Shown here in pieces: positions 52,279 through 60,629 of a DNA stretch of 64,000 nucleotides; position 1 is the stretch's first letter; every line of letters begins with the position of its first letter. The position numbers and the translations under genes were made by a program. Source of the DNA: Candidatus Omnitrophota bacterium (GTDB lineage: Bacteria > Omnitrophota > Gorgyraeia > Gygaellales > JAQTUX01). The notes under the pieces are model-generated. The model had not been told where the DNA came from. It ran no database searches and saw only the letters and a list, made by a program, of their open reading frames with translations. Location: positions 248,001-312,000 of the forward strand of contig JAQTUX010000001.1 in the NCBI GenBank assembly GCA_028707125.1, given 5' to 3'.

Positions 52279-53692
52279 CGGCAATAACGAGACAGGGATC
52301 CTTCTGGTGCAGTCCCCGCCCTGGGGCGTTTATGCCCCGCCGCTGGGGATCGCCTACCTTTCCGCTTTTCTTAGGTCCGGCAGGCCGGGCGCGATGATAT
52401 ACGACTTGAATATGGAGATATTCCGCGGCTGTCCCGAACGGATCAGGGCAAAATGGGATACGGGAGATTTTGAGTTCTGGGCATCCGGAAAGGCGGCGCA
52501 GGAGTTACGGGGGTCATTGGACGGGCTGGCGGAGGGGATAATTTCTTACGGCGCCTCCGTGATCGGGTTTTCCGCAACTTTTGCCTCCGCGCCGTTTCTG
52601 AACGCGTTTATCCCCATGCTCAGGAAAAAGTCGGACAGGAAGTTGACGATCATAGTCGGCGGCGGCGGCGCCAGCTATGCCCAGACACGGTCGTTATTTA
52701 CCGACGGCACGATCGATTATTTTGTGATCGGAGAAGGAGAGCGCGTTTTATCCGATTTGTTGGCTGAGATACGCGGGGGCGGCTTTAACAGCGCTCCGGC
52801 GGGTTGCATAAGCTGGAAGGATGTATCCGGCAGCCACGCCGTCTGTATAGCGGCGGACAAAAACAATACCGATATCAACACAATACCGTTTCCTACCTTT
52901 GAGGAATTTGACTTGAGTTATTACACTCAGGACGACCTTATCCCGCTCATAACCAGCCGCGGCTGCATACGTAATTGTATCTTCTGCTGCGATTCACCGC
53001 TGAAGAGGCCTTATCGCTGCCGCCGGCCGCGGGCGGTAGCGGATGAGATGGCTTATCATGTGAAGCGATACAAAAGAAAAAGATTTGAATTCAGCGACCT
53101 GTTGATAAACGGAGACCTGGGCTTCCTGGATGAGCTCTGCGACTGCCTGATCGCCATGGATATGGGAGTCGCCTGGGGCGGCCAGGCGACCATCAGAAGA
53201 GATATGGGCCGCGGCTTGTTGGGTAAAATGAAGGCAGCCGGCTGCGGAGGGTTGACATTCGGTGTTGAAAGTTGCTCCGACAGGGTGCTGGAGCTGATAG
53301 GCAAGGGCGTCAGCGCCGCGGACATCCGCAGGGGCCTGGCGCGGGCAAAGGATTCCGGCATGCAGGTAGAGATAAACCTTATCGTCGGCTTTCCCGGGGA
53401 GGCAGAGGAAGATATTGATGAGACGATAGATTTCATAAGGAAGAACGCGCCGTCCATTGATAAGATAAACAGCCTGAATATCTGCACCATAGGCCCCGGC
53501 ACGCATATTTATGAGCATCTTCAGGACTATAATATAGATAAGGATATGATAACGGACTGGTATGCCTGGTTCACCAGGGATATGTCCAATACGCTTGAGG
53601 TGAGGATGGCAAGGCACCGCCGGATATTATCGCTTTGTTCGGAATTGAACCTCGCGCCCGCCTGGCAGAATGTGAAAAAGAGCGATGTTTAA
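52271..53692 (+). CDS. B12-type radical SAM protein
   Basis: Protein of 473 residues. ATG 52271 was chosen because the cobalamin-domain start (GILLVQSPPWGVYAPPLGIAY) follows at once; an in-frame codon at 52202 lies well inside the previous gene. Residues about 8-190 are a B12-binding-type domain (LGIAYLSAFLRSG, IVGGGGASYAQ, FVIGEGERVL). The radical SAM core has C232, C236 and C239 (CIRNCIFC) and continues with FGVESCSDRVLELIGKG and INLIVGFPGE. It is not closely related to the TPR-B12 trio around it. It overlaps the SGNH gene downstream by 8 bases. Confidence 0.8.
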   Translation: MVDGNNETGILLVQSPPWGVYAPPLGIAYLSAFLRSGRPGAMIYDLNMEIFRGCPERIRAKWDTGDFEFWASGKAAQELRGSLDGLAEGIISYGASVIGFSATFASAPFLNAFIPMLRKKSDRKLTIIVGGGGASYAQTRSLFTDGTIDYFVIGEGERVLSDLLAEIRGGGFNSAPAGCISWKDVSGSHAVCIAADKNNTDINTIPFPTFEEFDLSYYTQDDLIPLITSRGCIRNCIFCCDSPLKRPYRCRRPRAVADEMAYHVKRYKRKRFEFSDLLINGDLGFLDELCDCLIAMDMGVAWGGQATIRRDMGRGLLGKMKAAGCGGLTFGVESCSDRVLELIGKGVSAADIRRGLARAKDSGMQVEINLIVGFPGEAEEDIDETIDFIRKNAPSIDKINSLNICTIGPGTHIYEHLQDYNIDKDMITDWYAWFTRDMSNTLEVRMARHRRILSLCSELNLAPAWQNVKKSDV

Positions 53693-54995
53693 AAAGGCGC
53701 TTTCTTTTATATTTATCACGCTCTCTACCATCTTTTTATTAGAGGCAGGCCTTAGATCCGGCGGATACCTTGTTCTGAAGTTTAACCCGCCCTCGCAAAG
53801 CGGCCGCCTGAAACAAGGGGGAGAAACAGTCATTCTTTGTTTGGGGGATTCTTTTACCTTCGGAGTAGGCGCCGCCTATCAGGATAGCTATCCGCGGCAG
53901 CTGGAAGGCATGCTTAAGGAGAGGTTCCCCCGGAAGTCCATCAAGGTTTATAATCTGGGTATCCCCGGGAGTAATTCCTCGCAGCTTGAGAGCGGGCTTC
54001 AACGGGATATCGATAAATACCATCCGGACCTGGTAATAGTCATGTCCGGACGCAATGATATCTGGAATATGGCCGGAGCCGGCAGGCCGGTTTTTTTACT
54101 GAGCGGATCGCGTTTATATAAATTGATAAAGGCCGCGCAGGCAAATATAGCGGCCAAGATGAGAAAGATTGAGGAAAATGAACGCGCCTTAGCGCCGAGA
54201 AAGGCGCCGCCGGAGGCAAGCCGGTTGATTACGCAGGGCCATGACTTGAAGGAGCAAGGAAGGTATGATCTGGCGAAGGAGTGTTTTCTTGAGGCGCTGC
54301 GTATCGACCCGGGCAATCCCGACGCCAACCGGCAACTGGGCACTATTTATAGAGAGGGGGCGGAATACGAGCTGGCTGAGAAGTGTTTGACTGAAGCGGT
54401 GAGGCAGGGTTATGGCGGGGATGGGAATATCTATGTGGAATTGGGTATGGTCCACAGGATACAGAACAGGCCCGGGTTGGTCCGGGAGGAGTTAAGGCGG
54501 GCATTGGTGGACCCGCGCGCGGCAGCGCTTGCCTTTATTGAATTTCAGCAGACCTGTGCCGACAGCAGCGAGTTTTATAAAGAGATGGAGGCCTTCAGCG
54601 CGGGGCTTAAGGACAGGGGGAGTCGCAGGATGATCAAGGCCATGATAGCATTGCACAGGGACAAAGAGGCGATAGCGGCAATAATGCGCGATAACTTCCT
54701 GAAGATATATAAGGCCTGCAGGGATAACGGTGTCGGGCTGATATTGCAGACATATCCGGAAACGGAGAACGTAGCGGAAGGTGTAAGGCATATAGCCGAT
54801 AGATACGATATCCCCACGGTGGACAACCATCTGGTATTTGAGAAAGAATTGAATGGCCGCGATAGAAGGGAGTTTTTTGTAAGCGATGACCATTGCAATG
54901 CCGAGGGGTACCGGCTTATCGCGGAGGGCGTATACGAGGCCATGATCAGGGAAGGGATGATTGATGATACCGTCGCCATCGCCGCAAAAAATTAA
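53685..54995 (+). CDS. Membrane-anchored SGNH/GDSL hydrolase with TPR insert, second copy
   Basis: Protein of 436 residues. An N-terminal membrane helix (about 5-20) is followed by block I LGDSFTFGVGA with Ser56, at exactly the same residue number as in the paralogue at 40801. Block III is the complete SGRNDIWN, and block V is SDDHCNAEGY. A TPR insert lies between (GRYDLAKECFLEALRIDPG, EYELAEKCLTEAV). Compared with the first copy it keeps the canonical GxND Asp. It is probably an extracytoplasmic esterase or acyltransferase acting on the cluster's product; this is inferred from context. Confidence 0.76.
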   Translation: MFKKALSFIFITLSTIFLLEAGLRSGGYLVLKFNPPSQSGRLKQGGETVILCLGDSFTFGVGAAYQDSYPRQLEGMLKERFPRKSIKVYNLGIPGSNSSQLESGLQRDIDKYHPDLVIVMSGRNDIWNMAGAGRPVFLLSGSRLYKLIKAAQANIAAKMRKIEENERALAPRKAPPEASRLITQGHDLKEQGRYDLAKECFLEALRIDPGNPDANRQLGTIYREGAEYELAEKCLTEAVRQGYGGDGNIYVELGMVHRIQNRPGLVREELRRALVDPRAAALAFIEFQQTCADSSEFYKEMEAFSAGLKDRGSRRMIKAMIALHRDKEAIAAIMRDNFLKIYKACRDNGVGLILQTYPETENVAEGVRHIADRYDIPTVDNHLVFEKELNGRDRREFFVSDDHCNAEGYRLIAEGVYEAMIREGMIDDTVAIAAKN

Positions 54996-55995
54996 CGAGC
55001 CAAAGAGTTGCGTCATACTGCTCACTCTTGGATGCGTTCTAAGATGCAGGATGTGCCATCTCTGGAAGAACGACGAGGCAGGGATAAAAAAGCCCGGCCT
55101 GCAGGACTGGAAGGATTTTATTTCTTCCATAAACAGGCCGCGGGATCCCGAATTTACGGTCATATTCGGCGGAGGAGAGCCGATGCTGTTTCCCGATACC
55201 CTGATAGAGTTGATCCGCTTCTGCCGCGCAAGAGGATTCAGGACCTCTCTGGCGACAAGCGGATATTTCATAGATGAAGCAATGGCTAAACGCCTGGCAG
55301 ATTCAGGGTTAAACTATATAGCCCTTACTTTATACAGTTTAAATGAAAAGACCCATAATTTTTTGCGCGGTATGCCCGACAGCTATGACAAGCTCATACG
55401 GGCGATCGGCTATCTTGCCGGACAGCGCGCCTCTCTCGAAACAGCCATAGACACCGTGATCATGGCGCCTAATCTGGGAGAGGTCTTAGAATTGGCGGAT
55501 TGGGTAAAGGGCGACGGAAGGATATCTTCCGTTTTCTTCCAGTCGGTTGTGCAGCCGTTCCATACGCCGGCGCTGGAAGAGTGGTATAAGTCAGGGGAAT
55601 ACGGATTCTTATGGCCAAAGGACGCCGCTCAGGTGGATTCCGTCATTGACGGATTGATAGAAAGGAAGGAGCGCCTGGGGGAGGGAAGGGGCAGGATCAA
55701 TAATCCCGTTTCGCAGCTTAAACTTTTCAAGGCCTATTTCAGGGACCCGCGCAAGTTTATAAAACGTTACTCCTGCAACGTTATTAATGACAGCGCCTTT
55801 ACCGTGTCTCCCGACGGAGGAGTGAATCTTTGCCCGTATATGAAGCCCATCGGCAATATACGCGGCGGCTCCCTGCGCGATATCTGGCATTCGCAGGAGG
55901 CGCTGGCCAGGCGGGATGATATAGCGCGGTGTAAAAAGAACTGCCACCACATAATCAATTGCTGGTATGAGGAAGAAAAGGCGGTATGTGCTTAG
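54964..55995 (+). CDS. Tandem-family radical SAM/SPASM protein, member 11 (divergent)
   Basis: Protein of 343 residues from ATG 54964 (a TTG at 54961 is in frame), overlapping the SGNH gene by 32 bases. C24, C28 and C31 (CVLRCRMC), with C16 as the extra cysteine. GGGEPML is the SAM motif. The strand with SLDS in most members reads TLYS, so the conserved Asp is Tyr. The family block is FLWPKDAAQ, and the auxiliary cysteines are SCNVIN, NLCPY and CKKNCHHIINC. It stands apart from the main run, separated by the B12-type and SGNH genes. Confidence 0.82.
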   Translation: MIPSPSPQKINEPKSCVILLTLGCVLRCRMCHLWKNDEAGIKKPGLQDWKDFISSINRPRDPEFTVIFGGGEPMLFPDTLIELIRFCRARGFRTSLATSGYFIDEAMAKRLADSGLNYIALTLYSLNEKTHNFLRGMPDSYDKLIRAIGYLAGQRASLETAIDTVIMAPNLGEVLELADWVKGDGRISSVFFQSVVQPFHTPALEEWYKSGEYGFLWPKDAAQVDSVIDGLIERKERLGEGRGRINNPVSQLKLFKAYFRDPRKFIKRYSCNVINDSAFTVSPDGGVNLCPYMKPIGNIRGGSLRDIWHSQEALARRDDIARCKKNCHHIINCWYEEEKAVCA

Positions 55996-58040
55996 ATAGT
56001 GAAAACGGCCATATAATATCCGGCAACCGGTATCTGGACAGAAAGAAATACAGCCGGGCGCTGGAAGAATTCAATAAGGCGCTGGATGCTGACCCGCGCA
56101 ACGAATACGCCTATCAGGGGCTGGGGCATCTATATCTGCAGCAGGGAAAATATGAGCAGGCATTAGAGGCATTCCGGAAGGGGCTGCGGATCAACAGCCG
56201 GAATCAGTATATACATCAGGGTTTAGGGTATATATACCTGGAACAGGGCTCATATGATGCTGCAGAGCGGGAGTTTGAGGTGACCCTGCGGCTGGGCGGA
56301 GATAATATGTTCGCCCGTAGGATGCTGGGATATATCTATAAGAGAAAGGGAAAGGACGAGGCGGCGGCGTCGGAATTCATAAAGGCGACGGAATTATATC
56401 TGGGAAGAGAGGAAAATAATAAAAGGCCGGCTTCGGGAGACGGCCGCCGGGATTGGAAGGTCAAGCTGTTAAGGATGCCCGGCTTTCCCGACGAAAATGA
56501 TATCGGCGGCAGGCAGCTGAATTACTGCCTGCTACCGCCTCTGGCGCTGGGCTGCCTTACCGGTTTTCTGAGGCAGAACGGGTTTGATATCGATCAGGAT
56601 GACCTGAACATAAAGATCCATTACGATAATAAATATTGCGATGACGCCGGAGATAAGGTAGATATCTCCGTTTTTTACGATGAGGGCAGGATACTGAGGT
56701 GGCTGCGGGAAGGAGGAGACGGGTATTTAGATTCGGTTATGGAGGCAGTCGGGCGCAAGACAGGGTTGAGCGGATACCCGGTCGTCTTATTGTCGCTGCC
56801 CGCGTTTTTCAATAATTCCGGCTGTCTTATGTTCACCCTGGCGCTGGCAAGATTCCTCAAGAATAGACACAATCCCGTCCTGGTTTTAGGGGGAGCCAAT
56901 CAATCGGTTGAATTGTTGAGCAAGTATGACAGGCGTGACATAGATTTTGTGATCTACGGTGACGGAGAGGTGGCGCTGCTTGAACTACTTGGGGCCATAA
57001 GACAGGATGCCGACCCCGGGGAGTGCCTGTATTCCTGCGTTAAAGAAGAGGGCAGGTTTATGGCAACAGAGGTCCATCCTCCGCTTAAGCCGGATTTTTC
57101 CGGACTGCCCATGGACAAATACAGGCATGAGGGGACGCTGCTTCTTTTGTTTAAGTTTATCAAGGGATGCGCCCATGAATGCGTTTTCTGCCCTGAATCC
57201 ACAAACAGACTGGTTTATGTTTTGAAGCCGGAGAAGGCAGCCGGTTATTTAAAAGAGCTTCAGGAAAAATACAACCCCACAGGATTTTTCTTCTTAAGCG
57301 ATACCATAAATATCTCCAGGGGTTTCCTTAATGAGTTTTGTGATGAGATAATCGGCAGCGGAACGGACATACTCTGGACCGACAGCGCGCGCGCGGACAA
57401 CCTGGACAGGGATACGCTTTTTAAGATGCGCCGCGCCGGATGCATACGCCTGGTCTTCGGCATGGAGACGGCCAGCCCGGGATTGTTGAGGTATGTGGAC
57501 AAGCGCATCAGTTTAAGGCGGCTGGAAGATGTATTGAGATGGGCTGATGAGGCCGGGATATGGACGGGGGTGGAGATAATCTGCGGCCTGCCGCACGAGA
57601 AAGAAAGAGATGTTGACGAGACGGTATCCTTTTTGAACAGGAACAAGGAGTTTATAAACAGCGCGTATTTTAATCAATTCGGCCTCAGGGACGGCAGCGT
57701 GCTTATGCGCAGCCCGGAAAGGTTCGGGATTGAAAATATAAAAGAGATATGCCAATACGCGGACGGGGAATTTACCTATTTTCATAAATACGGATACGAC
57801 GAGACAGGCGGCCTTCAATGGCAGGAAAAGAAGAGGCAGATCATTGCCGCGCATAAAAAGCTCATTAATAATACCTGCTGGCAGAGCGCCTTTCCCATCT
57901 ATGAGTTTGAGCATGTTTTGTTTTCGCTTTATTCCAGGTTCGCTGATAAAAAGGCGGTTTCCGGCATATTCAATGAGATGCTGAAAGAGAGGAATTATCA
58001 GAGGCAACAATCTACAGACCATGCCAAAGCGCGGTATTAA
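55986..58040 (+). CDS. TPR - B12-binding - radical SAM protein, copy 2
   Basis: Protein of 684 residues overlapping member 11 by 10 bases. Four clear TPR units occupy about 9-142 (YSRALEEFNKALDADPRN, YEQALEAFRKGLRINSRN, YDAAEREFEVTLRLG and a fourth). The B12-type domain (about 155-340) repeats the family signature PPLALG...DQDDLNIKIHYDN. Radical SAM cysteines C395, C399 and C402 (CAHECVFC). The core keeps GMETASPGLLRYVDKRI and EIICGLPHEKERD. The tail has KYGYDETGGLQW. The TPRs are better preserved here than in copy 1. Confidence 0.8.
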   Translation: MCLDSENGHIISGNRYLDRKKYSRALEEFNKALDADPRNEYAYQGLGHLYLQQGKYEQALEAFRKGLRINSRNQYIHQGLGYIYLEQGSYDAAEREFEVTLRLGGDNMFARRMLGYIYKRKGKDEAAASEFIKATELYLGREENNKRPASGDGRRDWKVKLLRMPGFPDENDIGGRQLNYCLLPPLALGCLTGFLRQNGFDIDQDDLNIKIHYDNKYCDDAGDKVDISVFYDEGRILRWLREGGDGYLDSVMEAVGRKTGLSGYPVVLLSLPAFFNNSGCLMFTLALARFLKNRHNPVLVLGGANQSVELLSKYDRRDIDFVIYGDGEVALLELLGAIRQDADPGECLYSCVKEEGRFMATEVHPPLKPDFSGLPMDKYRHEGTLLLLFKFIKGCAHECVFCPESTNRLVYVLKPEKAAGYLKELQEKYNPTGFFFLSDTINISRGFLNEFCDEIIGSGTDILWTDSARADNLDRDTLFKMRRAGCIRLVFGMETASPGLLRYVDKRISLRRLEDVLRWADEAGIWTGVEIICGLPHEKERDVDETVSFLNRNKEFINSAYFNQFGLRDGSVLMRSPERFGIENIKEICQYADGEFTYFHKYGYDETGGLQWQEKKRQIIAAHKKLINNTCWQSAFPIYEFEHVLFSLYSRFADKKAVSGIFNEMLKERNYQRQQSTDHAKARY

Positions 58041-59631
58041 AGTCATAAGATTGCCCGGTTTTTTCAAGAAGCGGCAATTCTCTTCAGGGCCGAATTGCTG
58101 CCTGATACCTCCTTTGGGACTGGGGCTTATCAGCGCGCACCTTCGCTCCAAAGATATGCCGGTAGAGCAGGCGGATCTCAATATTGAGATCCATCACAAT
58201 AATTACTATTCCGATTCAGCCGCGGACAAGATTGATACCGAGGTATTTTTTGACCTGCCGCGCGTAGAGAGATACGCGCTTGGCGGCAGCGATCAATATA
58301 TAGATTCTATTATGGACAGGGCAGCCGGTAAGGCCGGGGTGGGCCAGGGGCAGTTTATGCTTCTTTCTCTGCCGGACAATATCGAGAATGAAACAAACCT
58401 TTCTTTCGCGCTGGCCTTTACGCGTTTTATCAAAGACCGATACGGCACCATAAACATATTGGGCGGGCAGGGGCCGTGGCTGGGCCATATGCGTTCCCGG
58501 TATGGCTGCCGAAATATAGATCATATCCTGCGCGGCGACGGCGAATACCTTCTTGACCGGATTTTTGACGCGCCGGAAGCGGGCCCCGCGTTCTCCGGCG
58601 GGCCGTATCTGTCGGTTGAAGACGGCGGCAAGGTGATAACTTCAAATAAGATATGCAGGCCGATCAAACCCGATTTCTCCGGCCTGCCCATGGACAAATA
58701 CAGGTCCAGGCAGGAGGTGCTGGAGCATCCGCGGGAGCTTGGGGGTTTAATGGATGAATTCCAGAAAAATGGGGCGTTGCTTTTGCCGTACAGGTTTATC
58801 AGGGGATGCCCCTTTGAGTGCATCTTTTGTGTTTCCTCAACCCAGAGTTTAAGCCACGCGCTTTCTCCGGCGGAGATCGCCGGGCACCTGGAGTCCATGC
58901 AGGAACAATACCGGCCGGACGGGTTCTTCTTTTTGAACGATACCATAAATATATCCAGGAAGTTCATAAATGAATTGTGCGATGAGATATTAAACCGCGG
59001 GCTTAAGGTCTTGTGGAGCGACTGCGCCAGGGCGGACAACCTGGACAGGGACACGCTTTTTAAGATGCGCCGCGCCGGATGCATACGCCTGATCTTCGGG
59101 ATGGAGACGGCCAGCCCCCGTTTGCTGAAGTACATAAATAAACGGGTGGACCTGGCGCAGCTGGAGAACGTCCTGCGCTGGTCTGATGAGGCCGGCATCT
59201 GGACCGGGGTTGAGGTGATCTGCGGTTTCCCCCACGAGCGGGAGGAAGACATACGGGCCACGATCTCGTTCCTGAATAAAAATGAGGAATATATCAACCG
59301 CGTGTACCTGAATCATTTTGACCTGAGGCAGGGCAGCATGCTTTACGATTCTCCCCGGAAATACGGCCTGAAGCGGGTCATTGAAGTCAATCAATGCACG
59401 CAGAGGGATTTCAGCAGTTATGTTCAGTTTGGCTTTGACGAAGACGGGGGGCTGGCCTGGGAAGAAAAAGAGAGGCAGATGGAGCGTTCCCTGGGAATGG
59501 TCCGGGACAGCTGCGCGCGGGGCTCGAGGTTTTTTACAGACGAGCATCTTTTATTTTTTCTTTATTCCAGGTTCAGCGATAAGGAGAGGATAAGATCCAT
59601 TTATCTCAAGATCCTCAAACAGGAGGGGTGA
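58021..59631 (+). CDS. B12-binding - radical SAM protein of the same family, without TPR (copy 3)
   Basis: Protein of 536 residues overlapping copy 2 by 20 bases. It begins directly with the cobalamin-type domain (IKVIRLPGFFKKRQF, PPLGLGLISAHLRS, QADLNIEIHHNN). C263, C267 and C270 (CPFECIFC) form the SAM cluster site. The middle of the core is nearly the same as in copy 2 (RADNLDRDTLFKMRRAGC), which points to a recent duplication or gene conversion. The tail has QFGFDEDGGLAW. Loss of the TPRs suggests that it either docks through copy 2 or acts free. Confidence 0.8.
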   Translation: MPKRGIKVIRLPGFFKKRQFSSGPNCCLIPPLGLGLISAHLRSKDMPVEQADLNIEIHHNNYYSDSAADKIDTEVFFDLPRVERYALGGSDQYIDSIMDRAAGKAGVGQGQFMLLSLPDNIENETNLSFALAFTRFIKDRYGTINILGGQGPWLGHMRSRYGCRNIDHILRGDGEYLLDRIFDAPEAGPAFSGGPYLSVEDGGKVITSNKICRPIKPDFSGLPMDKYRSRQEVLEHPRELGGLMDEFQKNGALLLPYRFIRGCPFECIFCVSSTQSLSHALSPAEIAGHLESMQEQYRPDGFFFLNDTINISRKFINELCDEILNRGLKVLWSDCARADNLDRDTLFKMRRAGCIRLIFGMETASPRLLKYINKRVDLAQLENVLRWSDEAGIWTGVEVICGFPHEREEDIRATISFLNKNEEYINRVYLNHFDLRQGSMLYDSPRKYGLKRVIEVNQCTQRDFSSYVQFGFDEDGGLAWEEKERQMERSLGMVRDSCARGSRFFTDEHLLFFLYSRFSDKERIRSIYLKILKQEG

Positions 59632-60629
59632 TGGCCGCTGGCAATCCCCGTTTTTGCGATATCGTGGTCTCCAACCGGTGCCTGCTCAGGTGCAGGATGT
59701 GCAAGTCCTGGCAGTGCGGGCCTCAATCAAACGAGATTACTCTTTCGGAGGCAAAGCGGTTCGTAGAGGGGCTTTCCGAATTTGTCAAGGAGCCCCTGGA
59801 AATAAACGTGATGGGCGGAGAGCCGTTATGGAAGGATTGGTGCCTGGACCTCTGCGCCTTTATTTCCAAAAAGGGCTTCAGGTCCATAATTTCCACAAAT
59901 GCCTACCTTATAGACGAAGATATGGCAAGGCGCATAGCGGATTCGGGGTTGAACGTGCTGGCGATCTCGCTGGAAAGCCTGAATCCGGCGACGCATAATT
60001 TCTTAAGGGGCAGGGAAGATGTATTCTCCAGGGTGATGAAGGGCATAGAGAACATCCGCAGGTTCTGCGGCCCGGACCTGACAGTCACCATCCTCACCAT
60101 AATAATGGAGAGGAATTTAAGCGAGATAATCGAGCTGACGGAATGGGTGAACAGCGACAGGTTGTTCCAGAACATCTCTTTTCTGGCACTGCTGGAAACA
60201 GGCCTGGTAGAGGACAGGAATGGATGGTTCAGAAGCCCGGTGTACAAGGAGCTTTGGCCGCAGGACACGGAGAAGCTTTACCGCCTCATAGATGAATTAA
60301 AGGAGAAAAGAACGCGGGGTTACAAGATCTGGAATCCGCTTTCGCAGCTGGACGCGTTCAAAGATTATTATACCGAGCCGGAGCGGTTTATGAGAGAGAC
60401 GCAATACCGCGTTCATGATTATATAATAGATTTAGATGAGAACGGCATTATCTACCTTAGCGGAGAGGCCCTGGGCAACATCAGGGATGATAATGTGCGG
60501 GGACTCTGGTTTTCAGATAAGGCGCAGGCGATCAGGGAGAAGATCGATGCGCGCGGCCCGGGGAAGAGGTGCTGCGTTATTAACTTTGTCTGCGCCTTCC
60601 CGCAGGACAGTGAATATGCCAAACGATAA
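59631..60629 (+). CDS. Tandem-family radical SAM protein, member 12, auxiliary cluster degraded
   Basis: Protein of 332 residues; ATG 59631 shares one base with the stop upstream and has GGAGGGG just before it (GTG 59628 is less likely). The SAM cluster site is intact (C17, C21, C24; CLLRCRMC), with C9 as the extra cysteine, and MGGEPLW is the SAM motif. In the C-terminal region the first two auxiliary cysteines are replaced (QYRVHD and IYLSG where others have CN and LC), and the CX3C pair is lost, leaving only CCVINFVC. It probably lacks at least one auxiliary Fe-S cluster and may be inactive or changed in function. Confidence 0.8.
   Translation: MAAGNPRFCDIVVSNRCLLRCRMCKSWQCGPQSNEITLSEAKRFVEGLSEFVKEPLEINVMGGEPLWKDWCLDLCAFISKKGFRSIISTNAYLIDEDMARRIADSGLNVLAISLESLNPATHNFLRGREDVFSRVMKGIENIRRFCGPDLTVTILTIIMERNLSEIIELTEWVNSDRLFQNISFLALLETGLVEDRNGWFRSPVYKELWPQDTEKLYRLIDELKEKRTRGYKIWNPLSQLDAFKDYYTEPERFMRETQYRVHDYIIDLDENGIIYLSGEALGNIRDDNVRGLWFSDKAQAIREKIDARGPGKRCCVINFVCAFPQDSEYAKR

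Noticed and set aside
60436-60615. Longer N-terminus for tandem member 13
   Set aside because: The extra 60 residues lie in the coding sequence of member 12 in another frame, are Arg-rich, and have no counterpart in the other twelve members.
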